64,000 bases of DNA from Rhizoclosmatium globosum (Eukaryota > Chytridiomycota > Chytridiomycetes > Chytridiales > Chytriomycetaceae). This document shows positions 12,479 through 26,400 of the stretch, piece by piece. Both the position numbers and the translations under genes were made by a program. The notes under the pieces were generated by a model. It worked only from the letters and a program-made list of their open reading frames with translations, searched no databases and was not told the DNA's origin. The stretch spans positions 124,001-188,000 of the forward strand of contig MCGO01000059.1 of the NCBI GenBank assembly GCA_002104985.1, read 5' to 3'. The stretch's first letter is position 1. Each line of letters starts with the position of its first letter.

Positions 12479-12662
12479 TTCGACTGTCTTTTTTTTGGGT
12501 CAACCCAATTTCGGACACGCACTGAACTCCAACACTCACTTTGTATTTCACCGCTTTTATTTACTTATCTTCTGTACGTATATACCAGTGTATTACCAAG
12601 CACAAAAAGAAACACTAAAGAAATATCCCCAAAAAAGAAAAACAGGAAAAAACAGCTCAGTA

Positions 12663-14262
12663 TTACATGAGCTTCTTCTTCTTGTCCTCCTCCGCAACCT
12701 TTTCACAGACTGCCTTCAAAGACTCCTTCACTTCCATAGCAACGTGATGCAGACACTTCAACACGATTCCGTTTCCGTGAATGAAATCATAGTTGTGGAA
12801 AGTGAGTCCATGGTCTTTCGCAAACTGTGCAATCCATGGTCGGATCTTGCGCAAGTTGTGACGTGGGACACGTGGGTACATGTGGTGCTCCACTTGGAAC
12901 TGCAATCCTCCATGGAACCAGTCAAACCATCTTGGACAGTCCACATCCATCGACGTTCTCAACGCCATTTCCGCAAAAGTCTCGTCCTCAACCACATCTG
13001 TTGGCATTCCAAAATGAGACAGTGTGATTTGAACGTGAAGAATCACAGTCAACATGTGCGATACGAGAATGTGCATGACAATCAAGCCTGGCGTCTCGCG
13101 CAATGTAGAAAGAAGAGCAAGGTACCATGTCCAGTACACAGCAATACCGCAAAGCTCCAATGTTCTGTGTGGAACACGGTCCTTTGAAAAGACATAGGCA
13201 AGAGAGTTGGCGTACAAGTTGAACCGACCAAATGCAAGAAGAACATAGAATGTGTAGTGCTGGATTGGAATCATAACCTTAGCAACAGCGTCAAACTCCA
13301 TCACGCGCTTGTAATAAGACGAGTACAAGTTGTTCATGAGTTTCGCAGTAACAGCCAAGAAAGGCATGTGCTGAATATCAGGGTCGTGCTCAGGGTGGTT
13401 GGTGACAATGTGATGCACGTTATGGTTCTTTTTCCACCATCCCAAGAAAGGCCTCCAAAGAAGTTGGCAAGACAGATCCCCATAACCATATCGGTCCATG
13501 CGTCGTGAGTGATACCAGAGTGACCAGCTATAACGATCGAAAAGGTGAATGCATCGAATTAGTAAATGGTCAACATCTCCCACCACCTCCCGTCACGCCA
13601 CCCAATAACATACCATCATGCGCAACGAAAGCAGCCTGCCACCACAAAGTAGCACACAAGAAAGCTGACCCCAACACTCCATAAAAGTTGGGGAATCGCA
13701 AAATGAGGTAGATAGCCCCCACCCAGAAGAACGCAAACTTGATAATCTCCCGAATGTAGAAGTTGTAGTTTGTCTGATACAACCCGGCCTTTCGAATTCT
13801 CTCGTCAAGTTGGCGGTATGCAAGGGAAATCTTTGAGTCGACAGTACGTTCATTTGGTGCGAGTTCTCCAACGCAAAAGTGGGGAATCTTCTTGTCAATG
13901 ACCCAGTCTGGGTGGTAAGCAATAATAGCGTCCGTTGAATCCTTTCCTATTGATTGAAAACAGACATCAGTTAAAAGACACCCCTCTCCTGAGTCTCCTC
14001 CCCCCAAAATCACCAGATGCAAAAACTAACCATTCATATGCATGATAGCAAGATCGCCACCCGGGTGGTACTTAGCCCACTTAGTCAAGTCGTACACCTT
14101 GTTGAAGAAGATGATGAGGATCTTAGCATCGTCTCCAGTTGTCAGGTCCTTGATTTCCTTCATGGTGAACACTCGGGCTGCCTTGGCGCCCTTGCGCACC
14201 TCAGGGACCGGTGCAGAGACATCAGCTGCGACAGGTGCGGCTGATGCAGTGGGTGGTGTCAT
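12663..14262 (-). CDS. cytochrome b5-fusion front-end fatty acid/sphingolipid desaturase
   Basis: ER-membrane desaturase that inserts a double bond between an existing one and the carboxyl (or sphingoid head) end. The start MTPPTASAAP (14262) precedes a cytochrome b5 domain with HPGGD and, after an intron, DSTDAIIAYHPDW supplying the second haem histidine. The desaturase part has the three histidine boxes: HDAGHSG (about 13540-13520), HNVHH (about 13420) and QVEHH (about 12890), with Q for the usual first H, typical of front-end enzymes. At 13441-13443 one base is missing from a G run (sense GGLSWGWWKK); restoring it joins the second box in frame. The C-terminus is EEDKKKKLM, a lysine-rich ER-type tail. 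Substrate (delta-5/6/8 acyl or delta-8 sphingolipid) cannot be told from sequence. Confidence 0.88.
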
Positions 14263-14637
14263 ATTGGAGGAGGAAATTGGGGGGCGACCTGAATTCACAA
14301 AATTTATAAAACCAATGGAGGGGAAAAGAAAGAGACCATTCAAGTCACGTTTTGTCATATTAACCCCCCTGGTAATCCAGGTAATCCATGAAAATTGGGT
14401 GATTGAAGGAAAGCACAGGCGTGAGGTCCATAATCTTGTGTTAAAGTGAATCACTTTCCGTCATCTGAAACGACTGAAACAACTGAAACACCTTGCAAGC
14501 CTCACACTCACTCCCTAAAAAAATGGTGGGACTCTAATTCTTTGCGCGAAAAGGGAGAAAGTTACTTTCTGTGAAGCAAGAAATCTGACAAATTCAAAAC
14601 TGAGACCAAGAACTTTCAAGAACCTCAACTACCAATA
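14263..14637. promoter_or_regulatory. divergent promoter between desaturase (-) and GT49 (+)
   Basis: A 375-nt region with no supported coding sequence. The minus-strand frame runs open upstream of the desaturase ATG, but those residues do not resemble protein from the family and contain an intron-like block. The Met before the cytochrome b5 domain at 14262 is preferred. No clear TATA box or repeated motif was noticed. Confidence 0.4.
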
Positions 14638-16400
14638 ATGCTCATACTCGTCACATCAGTTATATTCCTCCTTATCAATCCAACAATAGCAGCTCCCTCA
14701 TTTCTTTCAGATAAAAACGGACCCGGAATACCCCCTCACCCGCTATTCGACTACAAATCCTCTCGCCAGATGGATCTACACATCGATACCTCACAATCCC
14801 AGAATACTACTACCACAACGCGTCGCTAGCTTCTTTCTTTCTTTCCTCGCCACAATCGCAACATCATCCCGCCACGAAAAAATTCGCCCCTCTGAAAACG
14901 TATACGGAAGATGACGGCGTATATGCAGGAGAGAATCATATTCCGTATATTACAGCTCCACGTTATCGAGTCTACAAGAACAAAGATGGTGTCCCAGTGG
15001 TGCATGATATTACCCTGTTTACACAGCTATCCCTCAACAGGTGACCATCTCTTTAAGCACATAAAACAAGCTAAATTCTTCTGAACTTGTAACCAATAGA
15101 TTCCACCTAATCCAGCCTCTCCTAACATCATGGCACGCATCCATTTCAATCGCCCTATATATTGAATCCCTCCAAGACCTCCCCCTCCTCTCAAAACAAC
15201 TCCGAAAACTAGACGCAACAGTTCCAACCTCCCAAACATCCCGCACTATAACTCTCTCCCTCCTCTTTTCCCCTGAATTCCTCCTTAAACTGTCACCCCC
15301 AACCACATCCACATCCACATCGCCCCTACACCACCCATACGACCTCCTCTACCCAATAAACGCCCTCCGAAACCTCGCCCTCCTCGAATCCCACACATCC
15401 CTCGTCTTCTCCATTGACGCCGACTTCATCCCCTCCCACAACCTCTTTGAAACCATTACAACCACGAAATCCGTTCTCGAGAGGCTATACGATCTGCACA
15501 GGCCCTCTGCGATCGTGCTTGCTGCGTTTGAAGAGGTGTCGGATCGAAGCGGGGGGTTGGTGGATGATGTGGTTGACAGGGGGTGGTTAGAGAGGGAGTG
15601 TAGTGAAGGGCGGGTGTTTCCGTTTCATTTTAAGGTGAATCCGGTGACTGTTTGGAAGAGTGTTCGGAAGGGGGGTGGGAGGGAGAGGGTTCGGGAGTGG
15701 TGCATGGGGAAGAGTAGTGTGATGCCGAAGGGGGTTTCTGCGACGAGTGTGCAGGGGCATACGGATTTTACGAGGTGGTTTGGGGCGGAGGAGGTTTATG
15801 AGGTGAGGAGTGTTGGGTCTGTTGTTGCTGGGTTGTTTGGAGGGTCTTCTGGTGGTGCTGGTGGTGGTGAGGGAGGGAAGCAGACAAAGAAGAAAGATGA
15901 AGTGGCGGAAAATGATTCGGCGAGAGAAGGTGTGGGGGCAGGGGAGGATGATGGAGACAGTGCAGATGATCAAAAGTTCAAAGTTCAAGAGAAACCAGTG
16001 GTGAATGCATACTATGGTAAGTTTGTGTAAACTACAAGGGCGTGTGAAACTAATTGTATAATCAATAGAACCGTATTTTATTGCACGACGAGCCATTGTC
16101 CCAATGTTTGACACAACATTTCGAGGGTACAGTTTCAACAAACGCAGCCAAAGCATTGAAATGCAGTTACGAGGAGTAAGAATGCACGTGGCGCCCCATG
16201 TGTTTATTGTGCACAAGTGGCATGGAGAAAGTAACAGCAGAAAAGAATGGAAGGTAGACACCACAGTGGCACGCAAGACTGTGAAACGAGTGTATCGCAA
16301 GTTTCTAGTCCGCATGAAGGAACAATACGGGGAAATGTGGAGAAGGGGTGGTAAATCCCGGCAGGCCCGCAAACAACGGGCAATGATTCAGATGCAATAG
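14638..16400 (+). CDS. LARGE/B4GAT1-like glycosyltransferase family 49 protein
   Basis: A predicted type II Golgi membrane protein: N-terminal anchor MLILVTSVIFLLINPTIAAP, then the GT49 domain. Family marks are DITLFTQLSLNRFHLI, YPINALRNLALLES, the DxD-type metal site FSIDADFIPS (about 15415) and the C-terminal PYFIARRAIVPMFDTTFRGY with HVFIVHKWH. Introns are 15041-15099 and 16017-16068. The anchor frame (14638-14829) and catalytic frame differ by one base, located between about 14650 and 14800. The central exon is C-rich before about 15480 and G-rich after it. A low-complexity Gly/Lys/Asp insert (about 15830-15990) precedes the last exon. Animal LARGE/B4GAT1 add xylose/glucuronate to alpha-dystroglycan; the fungal acceptor is unknown. 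Confidence 0.85.
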
Positions 16401-16522
16401 AGATGTGATTCACTTCTTATCAACCACCAATCACATTTCTCCTGATAAAAAACAAAAACTCCCCACCACTTTTTCTTCCTCCAAACCAGAACAAAAGCAA
16501 AAGCAAAAGCAGAAGCAAAACA

Positions 16523-18570
<2,048 letters not shown>

Positions 18571-18725
18571 ATATGCTGTCGGGGATCGTACTGTACACTT
18601 TTTTGCGTTTGAACATCAGTTTGGGGAGTGTTTTTTTACAAGACGAAAGACTGGGAAAATGGGTCTTCCACAATAACAATAATTGCTTCTTTTTATGTTT
18701 ATTGTCTCTTCGGATTTGTCAGACG

Positions 18726-21035
18726 ATGCAACCACCTGTCAAACGGAGGAAGCTGCCATTCATTCTTTGTTCGATTGTCTCCACCATCTTGATATTTTGG
18801 ATAGCCTGTCTCGTGGCCCTTTTCTATGAAGATATCTTTACTTCAACAGAGTCCGATCGGTCAGATTCCCAGACAAAATCCAGCTTTCTATCAACAACCT
18901 CAGGAACACCGCCAAACCTCCTATCCATCCACGCAATTCTAGATGGCCGTCTCCATCTCCACCTCCAAACTCCCCAAACAGGCTGCCCAGCCCCGAAACA
19001 AGCCCTAATCGGAATCCTAACCACAGCCACACCTTGAACACCAATCGAAGAACCCACCTCCGCACCCTCTACACAAACCACGAAAACACATCAATAGACA
19101 TAACCTACTTTTTCGGCCTCCCCAAAACCAACACCGAAACAACCCTCCTCCAAACTGAACAATCAACCCACCCATCAAACACAATCTCAACAACCCGCCC
19201 CGAAAACAGAGACACAGGGAAAATCCTCGACTGGTTTGAATACGCGCGGAATAACTCGTACACCCCACATCCAACAATCCACGGCGCTTGGTGTCGAAAG
19301 TATCGGTTCATCGGGAAGGCTGACGACGACGGGATTATGCACCTATCTCGCCTAGAATCGTTTTTGGAGAGTATCAGTGAGGGAAGTAAGTTTATTGGAA
19401 GGCCGTTTGTGGATGTGATTGGGGATGCGAAAATCAAAGTGTATGGTGGGTGTGTGTTTTTGTCGCCTTTTTGTGGAGAAATTTTTTTCTCCTTGCTTGG
19501 GATGAAGGGAGCGCACAGATACTGATGATACACTCTTAATATTTGTTAGGAATGCATGGAATGCTTTATTTGATGTCGCTAGATTTGGTTGAATGGATTG
19601 CGCATAGTCCGATACCTAGAGAGAATTTGATTGGGATTGAGGATCAACAGGTTCGTTTCTTTTTCCCTTTTATTATGCAAATTGTTTAGTTTGTTTTGGG
19701 GTAGGTAGGATACTGGCTTCAAAAGTCAAATATTGCGATGGAGCGTGAAATTATGCCTGCTGCTCAACTCCATGATCGCGCCGACGCTCCAGGACATAAA
19801 CACTGGCAACACGCAATCACGAAAGAGACGATTGTGGTACATCGATGTAAAGAAATCCCGATTTTCTTACGTTGCCTATCGAACCTCTTCTCCGATGAGT
19901 ACGTCAACTTTCCACCTCATAATCCAACATAACATACCTCCATAACAGCACCAAGAAACTGAAATCAACAGACCGCCTCCTAAAACAACCCCAAGCCGCA
20001 ATAACCCACGCCTCTGAATCTCTTGGCCTTCTTTTCACACCAAACCAAATGAAACAAACTCTCCGCGCTATAAAGCAAACTCTAATACAAAACCCCCGAC
20101 TCATGACAATCAGAGAATACAATTCCCTCTTAACCCAAGAATTCCAGAAACTCCGCCTCACATCAATGGGCTTCAACATGACAGGCGTAGATGTCTCAGA
20201 AATGGAAGCTGGAAAAGTTGACGTGAACCCGCAGTTTACACATACAGATATCTGGGTGAAATGGATGCTTCTGCGGCGGGTGAAAACGCTGGGACTTGGA
20301 ATGAAAGATTGGATGGTTGAACAGCTTGTGGAAGTTGTCAAGTCCCCAAGTCGCGTTGTTGATTTGAGTGGGAAACGGAGGCGGAAGAAGGAAATGAATA
20401 TGGTGGATGTGATTCCAAAGAGTGGACGGAAGGAGGAGGAGTTGGATTTGTTGATTATACGGTTTGCTGTAATTAAAATGGGCGGAGAGCGATTGGGATT
20501 GACGATGGATGACACGGAAGTCGAGACGCATGTCACCAAGATCAAGAATGTTCTCATGAATAACTCTGGGACTACCGCCATTTTGAATAAGGAGCTTGAT
20601 TTTATGTTGGTTGAGTCTGCGTTGGAGCTTCGCCTCAGTGTGTTTGAACATGGTTTCAAGATATCTGCATCAGAAATCCAACATGCGGCAGAAGATCTCG
20701 TGAAACTTTTGAAATCCAACAAATACTTGTCGAAAGATGAGATCTCGTCGATGGCTGTCAAACTTGTTCTTCAAAACACTTTGAACCGACTTGGATTAAA
20801 GCGCACTGAATCACGAATGAAGGAGCTGGTCCCTAAAATCCTCATATTAAAGACGAAACGATATACGGGTATGCTGAAGGCGATCGTGAGACATCGGATA
20901 TCGGAATTGAATTTACCCACACTAAGTGAAGTGAAACTTAATGATGTAGTTGAAGCACTCAAGCCAGTATTGAAGGAAGGAAAGAGTTTCCAGGTGAAGG
21001 AATTCAATGATCTCATAGCAAAGATTGGGAAATAA
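18726..21035 (+). CDS. GT31-like type II membrane protein with helical-repeat tail, paralogue A
   Basis: About 700 residues. MQPPVKRRK plus a hydrophobic anchor (about residues 10-35) gives type II topology. The luminal part resembles GT31 galactosyltransferases: GCPAPKQALIGIL, YFFG, GKILDWFEYARNN, the metal site RKYRFIGKADDDG, MHGMLYLMSLDLVEWI, IEDQQVGYWL and ETIVVHRCK. Exons: 18726-19445, 19550-19650, 19705-19898, 19949-21035; one base is missing near 19030. The long last exon (about 360 residues) is unlike known GT31 tails. It contains about seven units of 40-70 residues, each starting LGL/MGF/HGF followed by amphipathic helices (units at about 20022, 20166, 20289, 20493, 20649, 20790, 20912). 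Paralogues lie at 46305 and 51065. GT31 assignment is by motif; acceptor and tail role are unknown. Confidence 0.75.
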
Positions 21036-21090
21036 AGACACACTACAACAGTACTCTGCACGTCCCTATTTATTCCCTTTCAGTCGTAAT

Positions 21091-22030
21091 TTAGAGCAAT
21101 CCAAAAGAAAGAATCTTGAACATTGCATCATGCAAGGTATTCCATGCATTTCTGGTGGCAGTGTCGGTGTACAGCCAAGAGGAATCGCGGTCTCCAAGCC
21201 ATCCGTTGATTGAAAACACGACAGCAGTCATGGCAGCCATAGAAATTCCAAAGACCCATCTTCTTGGCACAACACGATTCGTCCATGCATCCCATTTCGC
21301 ACTTCCAGTAAACTTTCGCAGCGCCTTCGAAACACCAGAAAGCCCGTGGAACAACCCACTCGTTCCCAGTAGAATGTAGTAAGGGCAGAAAAGGAAAGAA
21401 ATAATTGGTCTGGAGCCAGCAAGATCCATTGTTTTGCGGACTAGTCTGAGATCGACGGGAAAGTCTGGCGAGACTGCGATGGGAATCAAGCGGGTCGCAG
21501 CAATGTGGACTGGCACAGTAAAAAGCAGATAGTATCCTGTGAGTCTGGGTGCGTTGATTTCAGGTTAATTCGAATCATTTGTTCAACTGGATCCACTCAA
21601 CTTGAACAGATTCCACGGAGTTTTGCTCTTCTTTGTCAAGGCAGCGACACCATGGGCAGCAAAGGAAGCAAAGAGAAGCGACTCAAAGACCGGATGCTGG
21701 TACAACTACATCATCAATGATCACTTAGGTAAACAACTAAACCACGTTAATCCTAATCAATTCAACCTCTCGTGCAGCAAACAGGAAATCATTGGCCCAA
21801 GTTACGGAAATCGGAGCTGCCAAATGACCACCTTAATTTGTATTAATGATCAATCAGCATTAGTCTTATTCCCTTCCCACTGTGAATTCCAATTCAATGA
21901 CAGGGTACCAACCAAGATGCATCACAGCAAATGACGCTATTCCAAGTCCCGAAACTGCTGCGACTGTTTGTCGGATCGGCTCATAGCGAAACTTCTTCTT
22001 GTTCGAATCGTCCTCGTTGTTGGCTGACAT
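21091..22030 (-). CDS. MCP1/DUF1691-like mitochondrial membrane protein
   Basis: MSANNEDDSNKKKFRYEP start (22030), then hydrophobic segments AAVSGLGIASFAVMHL, GHLAAPISVTWAND, HPVFESLLFASFAAHG, GYYLLFTVPVHIAATRLIP, ISFLFCPYYILLGTSGLFHG and FGISMAAMTAVVFSING. At least three introns join these. The order of helices with His in H-L, A-A-H-G, V-H-I and L-F-H-G positions fits the DUF1691 (Mcp1) family, which resembles the haem-binding four-helix subunit of succinate dehydrogenase. Yeast Mcp1 works with Vps13 in mitochondrial lipid supply. It converges on paralogue A (55 nt between stops) and is 57 nt downstream of the start of the mannosidase 3' end. Family call is moderate; a short Cytb-like protein is the alternative. 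Confidence 0.65.
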
Positions 22031-23157
22031 GGACTTCTTTTGGAAAACAATGTTTATGACAAATTACTAAACTTCACATAATTCCATCAATTAGGACCAA
22101 TCAACAAACGGACAGTCACAATCTGGAATGGAGCGAAAGGAATCACAAGGTTCTTTCCATCCTCAACAGTAACAGCGTCCTCCATATCTTCCAAAATATT
22201 ACAGAATCGCGCTTCCTTGATATTAAAGAGGCTGGAGACGGTGTTGTTAGCTGCTTCACAAAGGCAGAACAGAACGCTTACGTTTCAACGGTGGCGATCC
22301 CGCGACCTCCATAAGCTTCATAGAATCTCAAAACAACATCAACTTGTCCATTTTTGCCAGTAACACGAGCATCTTCCGCAACCTTGACTGTATCCAAAAC
22401 AAAGTTTTCTTTGCTGACAGTGAAAAACTCCTTCGCCAGCAACCCAGTTGGGCTCACCAAGGTAGGGCTGGAAGTAGATGTTAGCTCTCATATCAAAGAT
22501 TACTCTCAATATATTGACTCAACTGAACGATTGGCTTCTCGTTGTACTGGTAAGCTTTCTTGACAACGTCACTTTCAAGGAATGCACCCTTGTGAGCATA
22601 CAACGCAAATCTAAATTCGTGAATCTCCATGTCCGTGGTGTCATCTGGAGCCTTTGGCGAACGGAGGAGTGACATTCGCATCACTCCACCCTTTGTAGAA
22701 TATCCATACTTGCTGTCATTCAACAAAGCAACACCGAAGCCGTATTCAGACAAATCAGCATATCGATGCCCGCACACTTCGAAGCGAGCGAGATCCCTGT
22801 TAGTTAATGTTAGTATTCTGCACAAAGCACATTTCGGGTGACTCACCAACTGGTATTGTAATGAGTGGGTCTTTGGATGTATCCAAATTGGGTCTCGTAT
22901 GTCGCATAATCGCAATTTACGTTCAGAGGGAACTCGACTTTCTACTCAACAAGTGTCAAAAGTTGTGCAAATTAACGTTCAAGGGTCTCACCAAGCAAAT
23001 ACGGTTTTCACGCCAGTCAACCTTGTTCTCGAACTCAATCTTTCCATCAGCCGCCGTGATGATGATCCTTTGCTCCAACCAACTCAATTCAGTCAAAGGA
23101 TGCTTGACAGCCAAGACAACACGAAGTGGGCCAGCCTCAACAAGAGCAGCCACTCCC

Positions 23158-23455
23158 TGTTACGACGGAGAAGTCTTCTCCGAGTGATCTGTCGACAGGT
23201 TAGTCCGCACCCACTCCCTCACCATTCCACTACAGAACCGACTAACTTACCCAAGCAGGAGGTACGTAGTTGGAAGTGTGATAAGCGACATCAAGGTGAG
23301 CGTGTCGGGGTTGCGTGGAGATTCCGGACCGGGACTGAACGGAATCCGCTTCCGACCACTCCCGTCCGTCCGTGGATTGCACACGTGATCCCGGTTCTTC
23401 GCTTTTTCACAACAAACACTTCCAGTGCCTGCCACACAAGTCGCCCGTCCTAACA
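23158..23455 (+). repeat. left LTR
   Basis: 298 bp, same as 29835-30132 by eye at every base. Near its 5' end is a perfect inverted repeat, CGGAGAA-GTC-TTCTCCG (23166-23182). An in-frame ATG (23425) lies inside the LTR 45 nt before the likelier gag start at 23470. Confidence 0.97.
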
Positions 23456-23469
23456 CAACTACGCCGTTA

Positions 23470-26400
23470 ATGACTGGGTCAAGCAAGTCTACTGTAAACA
23501 CTACCGACGTCCACCGCCCCAAGCCTGTGGATGCTTTCGCTCCACACATGGTGTCCACGTCGCTTGATGAGAACGAGGCCTACATCAGGCAACTCTACCC
23601 GTCTCTCGTCAATCCCGACCTCCAATCCACGCTTGTGCTCGCTTCCTACGAAATCTTCGCTCCCACAACCGCTCCCAAACCTATTATGGTGAAAAAGACG
23701 GTCACCTCCGAGAATGGTGGGCAGCCTTACGAAGTAACCGTGGAGAGCGACAAGCCGTCGGATCTGGCTGTTTTCCAGACGAATCAACTCAATCACAACG
23801 CATTAGTTGATGCCGCTCTGAAACACCAAAAGGAAGTCGATGACATCAACAACAAGCGAAAGGAACAACATCGCAAGTTTATTGATGGTCAAGCCGCTGC
23901 CCTCCGTGACTACTCCCAGCAGTTCTCTTCCATCAAGTGGAAAGAGATTCAGGAGGACCCAACGTTCAAGGCCAACCCAACTCTTTTGAATGCATTCGCT
24001 GCTGCGCGATCTGTTTTCCAACAAGACGACCGGGTTGGGGTGAGTGACTATTTTACGTCTTCCCCTTTTGCCTTATCCATTTCAAATTCGACTTTGTAAT
24101 GATGACTAATCGACTTTTCATCATATAGATGAACTTCACCACGTTCTTGAACAACCTCATGCAGTCTGGACTGTCGAAGGAGCATCGGAACAGTTTGGAG
24201 AAGTGGGAAGCTTTCGTCGAAAAGCTCAAGAAGTCTTCCCAAGGTCTGCAGCAAATCAAGGCTGTTTTCCAGCATTTCCAGTTCAATGACACTGATGCGG
24301 AAAAGGCTGCCGATATCTTCTCTCTTGTCCTCACTCTGGCCCTTGTCCACAAGAACATGCCAGATCCAAGTTCGGTCCTTGGAAGCCGCTTCATTGGAAT
24401 CCGACTTGATATCGAGAAAGACGGTTACAAGTTGTTTCCAAATATGGAAGCTCTTATCACCAAGTTGACAAGCACTTTGACCAATGCTCGCAACCTTTCT
24501 GACCCATCTGACAAGTCTGACAAGAATATCAGAGCAAATGCTGTAAGTCATCATTATCTCCAACTATTGGTTTTGATAAATAACTAACATCAAACCATAG
24601 GGGAGAACCGAATCTTCACCAACGGTGTCAAAGTTCAAGGAGCTTGAGACTTGGCTTTCGAACAACGGATACAAAGCCAATCTCAACAATACGTGTCGCC
24701 TCCATCAATCAACCAGAGGTCCAACACATCTCCTTCGCCATTGTCGTTTTGCTGCCAGTCTGATTGAAAAAGGAGAGGCTGTTGATCTGACCCAACGCTT
24801 AGAGAAATCTAAGACCACCCAGTCTTCCCCTACCTCAAACTCTGGTCCTTCTTCAAGTTCCCAAGACCGTGACAGAAGAAAAACTGACAAGCGCCACCGT
24901 TCTGCTCGCGACGCTTCTGACTCTGACCGAAACAACCGTCGCAAGAAGCGTGCGAATGCTGCTGACACTGAGTATGAAACAGACTACTACTCCGACAGTG
25001 CCAGTGATGACGAGAAAGACGTCAAGATTGACAAGAAGGCTCTCAGATCGATTCTGAAGGTGAGTGAAAATGCCGATTTGGTCGATTCCTCCCCCTCCGA
25101 TTCTGATTTTGATATGCCTGCTCTTGCTGAATCCTCCAGTGACTCTGAGTCCATGGATGAATATGATTCCGACGATGGTTCTTACACTTCATTGCCCAGA
25201 CTTCAAAATCTAACAAGGACGTTGAGAAGCAAGTCCGTAAGCTCGCGGGCAAGTAGAATCCAGAGAGGCTCAACGCTTCTTCAAGTCGATGAAGTTGACA
25301 AGTGGCACGATTTTAATGAGTTGTCAAAGCGGATTTTTGTTACACGTGGATTGAATGTTTTCAATAAACGTATCCGTTCTTTGATTGATTCTGGTGCTTC
25401 CTTGATTATGACTCCCTGTTTAGAACACTTTGTTCCTGGGACCTACCAGCCAGTTGAAGATGAATTCGTATATATGGCCAACGAAAACAAGATCCCAATA
25501 GTCGGTACTGGTACCATCCGAATGTTCAGTAACCCTGAGAGACTGATTGAAGGCGCTCTTCATGTCCCTCAGCTTACAGACATGCTTGTGTCAATTTCCC
25601 ACTTGTTACGTGACTCAAAAGATACCATTGAGTTCACTCAGAACAAGGTACGCTTGAAGCTCAATCAAACGCGTCAAGTCTTGGAAATTGGAGCACGAGT
25701 CGGCGATCTTTACTACATTGACCTTGGTTATGACGAATCCAAATTTGCTGCACCTGCAAAGTCTATTCCTGCTCTAGATCGCAAAACTTGGTTAGAATGG
25801 CACCAAGTCCTTGCCCACTGCAACGACCGTACTATGCGTCAAACATTGGACTCTGCAGGTATCACCTACAACTTTGAGCGAGACAAGAAAATCTGTCCTG
25901 CTTGTCCTGCCGTAGCACACAGGAAACGAACCACCCGTAAGCTTGATGGCCCATCAGACAGGCCAATTCACATGTTAAGCCACATATACGAAGACCTTTA
26001 TCCAATTGGTTTTCGCACTATTCGTGGTTACAGGTATATAGCATTCATCCAATGCCGATACACCAAATATATGTGGATTCTACCGCTCAAGTCAAAAGCA
26101 GAGTTTACCATCCGATTCACTCGTTTTCTGAACACTTTAGAGCTCAAGTATGGGTATCAGATTCTTGTAATTGGAGGCGACAGAGGTGAACTTGATACCA
26201 AGTGGATGGAAACTTGGTGCCTCTCCCATTCTGATGTTGAAGTGGAGCTCCGACTTGCACCAGCTTACACTCAAGAATTTAGTTTGGTCGAACGCCCTCT
26301 TGGAATCTACCGCGACAGAGCTGAATTGGAATTGCTTACATCCTTGTTCCCAAAGGATTTCTACTGCTTTGCAATTCAACTTGCAGTCTTTGTCATTAAT

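Noticed and set aside
15587..16372. 261-residue minus-strand open frame opposite the GT49 gene
   Set aside because: Its Pro/His/Thr/Arg-rich text mirrors the G-rich sense strand of the glycosyltransferase, and it crosses that gene's intron.
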